DNA of 64,000 bases from Flemingiibacterium sp045644145 (lineage in GTDB: Bacteria; Bacillota; Clostridia; Oscillospirales; CAG-272), in assembly GCA_045644145.1 (NCBI GenBank), contig JAZRGK010000025.1, forward strand, positions 62,001 through 126,000, in the 5' to 3' direction. The translations under genes were made by a program, and so were the position numbers. Each line of letters opens with the position of its first letter. Positions within the stretch are counted from its first letter, which is position 1. The notes beneath the pieces are model-generated. The model did no database searches. It was not told where the DNA came from and saw only the letters and a program-made list of their open reading frames with translations. Positions 59,478 through 64,000 of the stretch are shown one piece after another.

Positions 59478-60770
59478 TCAGCCCTCCTCAAGCGGTTTCA
59501 CAATAACAAGGGAGTAGAATTCATCCTTAAATGCATCTTCAAAAAGCTTCACTGCATCCTCGTATGTGACCTCGGATATTACATCCGCATAATCGAGAAG
59601 ATCTCCGCCGTCAAGCTTGAACTGAAGGAAGTTATTGGCTATCTCCTCCGTACTGTCAAACCATTTTATCATTGCCGCATAAAGGGCACGCTTAGAACGT
59701 TCAAAATCCTCGCGGCACAGTCCGTTTGCTTTTGCATCCTCAACGCAGTTCTTGAAACGTGCGAATACCGCATCCGGCTCTGCCCCCTCAGAGAACATGG
59801 AGTTATATGCAAAACTCTCGCATATACTGTAGCCGCAGTCAAGAGAGCCGCTGATAAGCCCTTCTTCGTAAAGCGTATTGTAAAACTCCCCAGATTTTCC
59901 GAAAAGCACATCGTTCAGTATATCGAATATGGCGCTCTTTTTCATTCGGTCACGGGGAGCATCGGGGATGTCCACGTCCTTTACGCCAATAGCAAACAGC
60001 GGCTTTGCAACCCGCATCTTACATTCGCTTCTCGGCATATAGACTGTTGCCTTTTCCTCAGGATAATCTCGGATTATGGTTACCGGCTCAGATTCGTGAA
60101 GCACCTTATCGCAGGCCTCGTTCACTTCATCCACGCTAACATCTCCGCAGACAATAAGCATCATATTTGAAAGGTTATAGAACACTCTGTAACACTCGTA
60201 TAAAACATCCGCAGTTATGTGGGATATTGATTCGACCGTACCTGCCACATTGATGCGCACATTATGCTTCTCATACATCGCCTCAAGAAGCATCTGATAA
60301 AGACGGCGAAAAGGATGGTCGTCGTACATTCGTATTTCCTGGGCGATTATGCCTTGCTCCTTTTCCACGGTTTCGGGCGTGAAATAGGGCGTAGTTACAA
60401 AATCAAGGAGCACCTCAAGGGATTCCTTGAATCCGGATGTGCAGGAAAAAAGATACGCGGTCATGGTATTGCCCGTATATGCGTTTGCGCTTGCGCCGTA
60501 TTTTGCAAAACGGGAGAATGTGTCCTCGCCATTCGGGTTCTCGAAAAGCTTGTGTTCGAGATAGTGTGCGATACCGTCAGGAACAGAAGTAAAACCACCA
60601 TCGCCGCTAAGCTTGAATCTTGAATCCACCGAACCGTATCTGGTTGCAAACAGCGCATATGTGGTAGACAGCTTTTTGGGGAACACATAAACGTCAAGTC
60701 CGCTTTTATGCTTATAGCTGTAGTATTCCTCTTTTAAAAATTCGTTTCTCTTAAGCGTAGGCTCAGCCAT
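59478..60770 (-). CDS. yfmH: M16 family peptidase, YfmH type (EF-P modification associated)
   Basis: This 430-residue protein has the inverted zinc motif HYLEHKLFE (HxxEH) near residue 77, plus GASANAYTGNTMTAYLFS, and the M16 second half (NMMLIVCGDVSVDEV). In Bacillus the YfmF/YfmH pair belongs to the genes around 5-aminopentanol modification of EF-P. It overlaps the end of yfmF by 8 nt, so they are translated together. lgt follows after 2 nt. The zinc site makes this the active partner. Confidence 0.92.
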   Translation of the reverse strand: MAEPTLKRNEFLKEEYYSYKHKSGLDVYVFPKKLSTTYALFATRYGSVDSRFKLSGDGGFTSVPDGIAHYLEHKLFENPNGEDTFSRFAKYGASANAYTGNTMTAYLFSCTSGFKESLEVLLDFVTTPYFTPETVEKEQGIIAQEIRMYDDHPFRRLYQMLLEAMYEKHNVRINVAGTVESISHITADVLYECYRVFYNLSNMMLIVCGDVSVDEVNEACDKVLHESEPVTIIRDYPEEKATVYMPRSECKMRVAKPLFAIGVKDVDIPDAPRDRMKKSAIFDILNDVLFGKSGEFYNTLYEEGLISGSLDCGYSICESFAYNSMFSEGAEPDAVFARFKNCVEDAKANGLCREDFERSKRALYAAMIKWFDSTEEIANNFLQFKLDGGDLLDYADVISEVTYEDAVKLFEDAFKDEFYSLVIVKPLEEG

Positions 60771-62052
60771 TCTGACCCTCTCCTTTCAGCGTGCCGTTTA
60801 AGAAGTATACCGTGTCAAGGGACACCTTGTTTGCGGCGGCGATTATCTCATCACGGGTAACACTTTCAATGCCGGCAACCACTTCATCCGGATCGCATAT
60901 CACACCGCTCTGCATACGTCCGAGATACCATGCTTCAAGCCCTCTCGCACTGTCGCCAAGCTCACGGTAAGTGTTCACAAGCCCAAGCTTTGCATTTTCG
61001 TGCTCTTCCTCTGTGAAATCGCCTGACTTTATGGCATCAATCTGATCGAATATAGCCTTTTCCGCAATTTCTCTATTGTCAACCTCGATACCGCTGGAAA
61101 CTATAATAAGCCCCTTTGCCGCCTCGGGGGAGCTTGAGCAGTAATAGCAAAGGCTCATCTTCTCGCGCACGTTCATGAACAGTTTGGAAGTAACCCCACC
61201 GCCGAACATTTCGTTGAACAGCATCGCCGCGTAATAATCATCATCTTTTATATAGGAGCCGGCACGGAAGCCTATATTCAGCTTACCCTGATTTACAGGC
61301 ATGTCCTCGGTAATGCGCTTTGGCTCGCCGGCTTTTCTGATTATCTCCGTTTCCGGCATTTCGATGGGGGCACGGGGGATATCACAAAAAACAGCGCGAA
61401 GCTTATTTTCGAGCGCGTCTATATCGCATTTGCCAACGAAGAATATCTCAATGGGATAGCATTTAAGCGCATACTTATACTGAGCATACAGATTCTCCGC
61501 TGTGCAACGCTCCACATCCTCGGTTTCGCCGATCTCAGAGATACCGCATCTTTCGCCACTGCACATTTCCTGTATACAGCGCATACGGGCGTAATACGCT
61601 TTGTTGTTGACTCTTGCATTTATCGCGTCAATAAGGTTGTTTTTTTCGCTTTCGGTATATGCCGCATCAAAGCCACAGTCCTTAGTTATGGGACAAAAAA
61701 GCAATTCCGCCATCATGTCGGTGATCTCACCTAAAAGGTCTTCACCACCTATTGTGTAAGCGCTGTCAATCATAGATGCGCACAGACCGAAAAGCTGCAC
61801 ATCGCCGCGCTTTTCCACTCTTGCGGATACACTTGACGCATACAGATAATCAAGCTTCTTGCTTATCTCCGCCATTGTGGGATATTTAACCGATCCGCGC
61901 AGTAAAATATTCGGAATAAGGGCATTTTTTGCCGCAGTTTCCGTATCAAGCGGTGCCGTAAAGCTCACAGACATATAGCCGGTTTTGAATTTTTCGGTTT
62001 CAAGATAGTTAAGGCAGATCCCGCTGCCTACAGTTCTTCGTATAAGGGGCAT
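60763..62052 (-). CDS. yfmF: M16 family protein, YfmF type (partner of YfmH)
   Basis: This 429-residue protein has the M16 fold (GICLNYLETEKFKTGYMSVSFTAPLDTETAAKNALIPNILLRGSVKYPTM) but no HxxEH motif, so it is the non-catalytic half of the pair. The C-terminal part keeps FNEMFGGGVTSKLFMNVREKMSLCYYCSS, the Arg/Tyr signature of M16 second domains. AGAGAG lies 7 nt before ATG 62052. An upstream in-frame start would add 26 low-quality residues. It overlaps yfmH by 8 nt and lies 113 bp downstream of comEC. Confidence 0.9.
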   Translation of the reverse strand: MPLIRRTVGSGICLNYLETEKFKTGYMSVSFTAPLDTETAAKNALIPNILLRGSVKYPTMAEISKKLDYLYASSVSARVEKRGDVQLFGLCASMIDSAYTIGGEDLLGEITDMMAELLFCPITKDCGFDAAYTESEKNNLIDAINARVNNKAYYARMRCIQEMCSGERCGISEIGETEDVERCTAENLYAQYKYALKCYPIEIFFVGKCDIDALENKLRAVFCDIPRAPIEMPETEIIRKAGEPKRITEDMPVNQGKLNIGFRAGSYIKDDDYYAAMLFNEMFGGGVTSKLFMNVREKMSLCYYCSSSPEAAKGLIIVSSGIEVDNREIAEKAIFDQIDAIKSGDFTEEEHENAKLGLVNTYRELGDSARGLEAWYLGRMQSGVICDPDEVVAGIESVTRDEIIAAANKVSLDTVYFLNGTLKGEGQNG

Positions 62053-62165
62053 GATCTTCTCTCTTTCTCTCCCGGAAGTGGAAGCAGACTTACTAACTAT
62101 AATTTTACACCTTTTTGTGAAAAAATGCAATATTTGCTATGGGAATTTTCAAAAATGTTACGGAT

Positions 62166-64000
62166 TCACGGTGTAATATCTATGTAATGGTGCGCCGCAC
62201 AGGACATTTTGCCTTCATATCCCTCAACCCAAGGCGCAAAAAGTCCTGCTGTTTCTTCATCGGGGAAGGCAATATATTTTGCATCTTCCCATATAGCCCC
62301 CTCGGGCGGAAGCTTAAATATCGGACCGTTTTTGCCCGCTATCATATATTCTGTACCGTCGGCAAGACTCCAAAGGTACTCGCTTTCCCAAGCCGCTGTT
62401 CCGAAATAGACAATTTCCGTATCACCCCCGCCGAAAACTAACAGCTCCAGTGGATGTGTGGAACGCTCTGTCACCGTACGCCTTGGAATAAAAAGCCTTG
62501 CATCACCGAAAGTAATGTGCGTTTCGGAATACGGTGAATACACAATAATTTTTGTACCATACTCCTCTGCTATGCTTCGTATATTCTCAAAAAGGAAGTA
62601 TGTATACTCATCCTCGGGAATGGGCAAAACCAGACATCCCACCTTTCTGTAGCGTAGCAGCGAGCGCACGGGGCTTATATGTCGGCGAGTGATTCGTGTC
62701 AGCACAACCGTGTCCACATCCGTAAGATTACGCCCAGCAAGAAGCGCGCGGACATCGTTCATGGATGTGCCAGATCCGTCGGTAACATCGGTTAGCATTG
62801 ATTTGCGTTGTGATATCACTAAAAAGGCATCGTTATTTCCGTTATTCATATAGTCGACGGTAATATCTCCGAAATGTATGTTTTCGTATGCGGCAGTACA
62901 ACAAAGGAACACGATACATGCCGTAAATAAGGGGATCAGCGAATACAGCCAGCTTTTCACATCGGCAAGCATCATAATAGCGATAACTGCGGCAAGACAC
63001 AAAATTATGGGGAGAGCAAATAAGTAGTTAAGCGAAATCAACGAAGCATATTCAGCAAGCACAGAAGCGCATTTTTCAGAGATCGTGCACAGAACGGATA
63101 TTATGGGCGCAAGCCCTGCCGCGCCTATAGTGAAGCCTGCCGCTGCAAATACCGTATATGGCAAAAGCATGATCAGCAGCCCTTCACAGATAACAGACAT
63201 TATAACAGTTGCCGGCACAGACATAGTAGATATTTCGCCGAAATACAGCCACAAAAGCGGCAATAAAAAGAGGATAGCTCCAACCGACGAAAGGATCGAC
63301 ACAACAAATCCGCTAAAGAGCCTTCTGACAATCGCCATCACACCGCGTCCGGTCTTTTGCCTTGCTAATACACGCTTTGCCGAATCGTGCATCAGAACCA
63401 CTCCGAGAGTCGCGAAAAACGAGAGCTGCAGGCTGATATCGAATAAAGCAGCAGGATTTACAACGGCTATGAGGCATACCGCCGCAAACAGCGAGGTTAC
63501 TCTGTCACTATCTCTGTTAAAAATCCCCGCCAAAAGTGACAGCGAGATCATGATCGCCGCTCTGACCACCGACATAAGAAGTCCCACAAGCAGGGTGTAG
63601 AATAGTAGCATCACAGTAAGAACTACACTTCTCGTACAGCGTCCTGCGCCAATCCCGATGAGAACACGTTCTATGGCATCGGAGATAACAGCCAAATGAA
63701 GACCGCTCAGCGCAAGTATATGGGTAACACCTATATAGGTGAAGTCACGCCGTATTTTACCAAGGTCGTCACGTTCCCCAAGCATAAGCGCTTTTGACAG
63801 CGCCGCCGAATCGCCGTCAAGATACAGCGACATCTTGGCTCCCAGCAAATTTCTCCACCTTGCAAGAGTTGTTTCCACGCCTCTGTCCCTACCTGTAACC
63901 CGAAGTTCATCCGCGCTTTCGCAGGCAAACATCAGACCATCCGCCAACGTGGAAAGCCTTGGTATGTCATAGTAATCATAAATGTCGCCGAATTCGGAAA
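62166..64000 (-). CDS. comEC: ComEC/Rec2 family competence protein (5' truncated)
   Basis: The frame is open to the window edge; 611 codons are visible and the N-terminal domain is outside. The Competence membrane domain is present: KALMLGERDDLGKIRRDFTYIGVTHILALSGLHLAVISD, then about ten helices to residue 380 or so of the visible part. A C-terminal beta-lactamase-like domain follows (NNGNNDAFLVIS), but the usual SHxHxDH zinc motif is replaced by LTRITRRHISPV, so its nuclease activity is doubtful. ComEC moves single-stranded DNA across the membrane in transformation. yfmF follows on the same strand. Confidence 0.9.
   Translation of the reverse strand, partial: SEFGDIYDYYDIPRLSTLADGLMFACESADELRVTGRDRGVETTLARWRNLLGAKMSLYLDGDSAALSKALMLGERDDLGKIRRDFTYIGVTHILALSGLHLAVISDAIERVLIGIGAGRCTRSVVLTVMLLFYTLLVGLLMSVVRAAIMISLSLLAGIFNRDSDRVTSLFAAVCLIAVVNPAALFDISLQLSFFATLGVVLMHDSAKRVLARQKTGRGVMAIVRRLFSGFVVSILSSVGAILFLLPLLWLYFGEISTMSVPATVIMSVICEGLLIMLLPYTVFAAAGFTIGAAGLAPIISVLCTISEKCASVLAEYASLISLNYLFALPIILCLAAVIAIMMLADVKSWLYSLIPLFTACIVFLCCTAAYENIHFGDITVDYMNNGNNDAFLVISQRKSMLTDVTDGSGTSMNDVRALLAGRNLTDVDTVVLTRITRRHISPVRSLLRYRKVGCLVLPIPEDEYTYFLFENIRSIAEEYGTKIIVYSPYSETHITFGDARLFIPRRTVTERSTHPLELLVFGGGDTEIVYFGTAAWESEYLWSLADGTEYMIAGKNGPIFKLPPEGAIWEDAKYIAFPDEETAGLFAPWVEGYEGKMSCAAHHYIDITP

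Noticed and set aside
1..64000. tRNA genes, integrases, transposases, toxin-antitoxin or anti-phage systems
   Set aside because: I looked through the intergenic gaps and coding products and found none that I could support. The lone HTH gene at 5137-5367 has no toxin partner beside it.

Overview
The window is a chromosomal segment of about mid GC content from a member of the Bacillota, most likely class Clostridia. The evidence is the ylxR-ylxQ-infB cluster, RNase Y, Mini-III, SpoVG, YerC, the YfmF/YfmH pair, a glycine riboswitch ahead of an AGCS symporter, consensus TTGACA-N17-TATAAT promoters and strong AGGAGG-type ribosome binding sites. I saw no tRNA, rRNA operon, CRISPR array, prophage or transposase gene. 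Species cannot be named from the sequence alone.

Layout, left to right. 1-3412 (+): end of a nusA-type operon (ylxR, ylxQ, infB). 3498-4859 (-): NSS-family Na+ symporter. 5137-5367 (+): small HTH regulator. 5423-8390 (-): lipoprotein, cysteine desulfurase and proA in one operon. 8578-8964 (-): RNase P RNA with its own promoter and terminator. 9210-15862 (+): a two-gene 2-hydroxyacyl-CoA dehydratase activase/dehydratase-like unit, cca and thiI. 16101-17657 (+): rny. 17876-19718 (+): tandem glycine riboswitch and an Na+/amino acid symporter. 19831-22154 (-): DAHP synthase behind an apparent tyrosine-codon attenuator, with a LysR gene upstream. 22208-24728 (-): wecB, mrnC, AEC transporter. 24977-26511 (+): zinc-ribbon membrane protein, a small secreted or anchored protein, and an S2P-like M50 protease. 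26554-27731 (-): rpsF-ssb-rpsR.

27962-29528 (-) is an AT-rich accessory patch with a secreted C39-like cysteine peptidase and a BspA-type leucine-rich protein. Then come lysA, an M23/G5 endopeptidase, a DUF2238-like membrane protein, a PnuC-type transporter behind a long terminator-bearing leader, murC, spoVG, ppa, serC-serA, a 65-residue basic protein, rpoB-rpoC, hslO, a methyltransferase, yerC, lplA, a 2-oxoacid dehydrogenase complex (DeoR regulator, E2, E3, fused E1 alpha-beta), folD, lgt, yfmH-yfmF, and a comEC gene that runs off the right edge.

Functional links: lipoate ligase, E2, E3 and E1 form a lipoate-dependent 2-oxoacid dehydrogenase system. serC and serA make serine. aroF is the committed step to aromatic amino acids and seems to sense tyrosine charging through a leader peptide. 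lgt matches the lipoprotein at 7863-8390. The most interesting non-coding signals are the Tyr-codon leader before aroF (20902-21154), the unassigned leader before the PnuC-family gene (34226-34413), the riboswitch with a predicted RBS-sequestering stem (17876-18155), and a family of short inverted-repeat elements around the E1 gene (50848-51177, 53743-53787).
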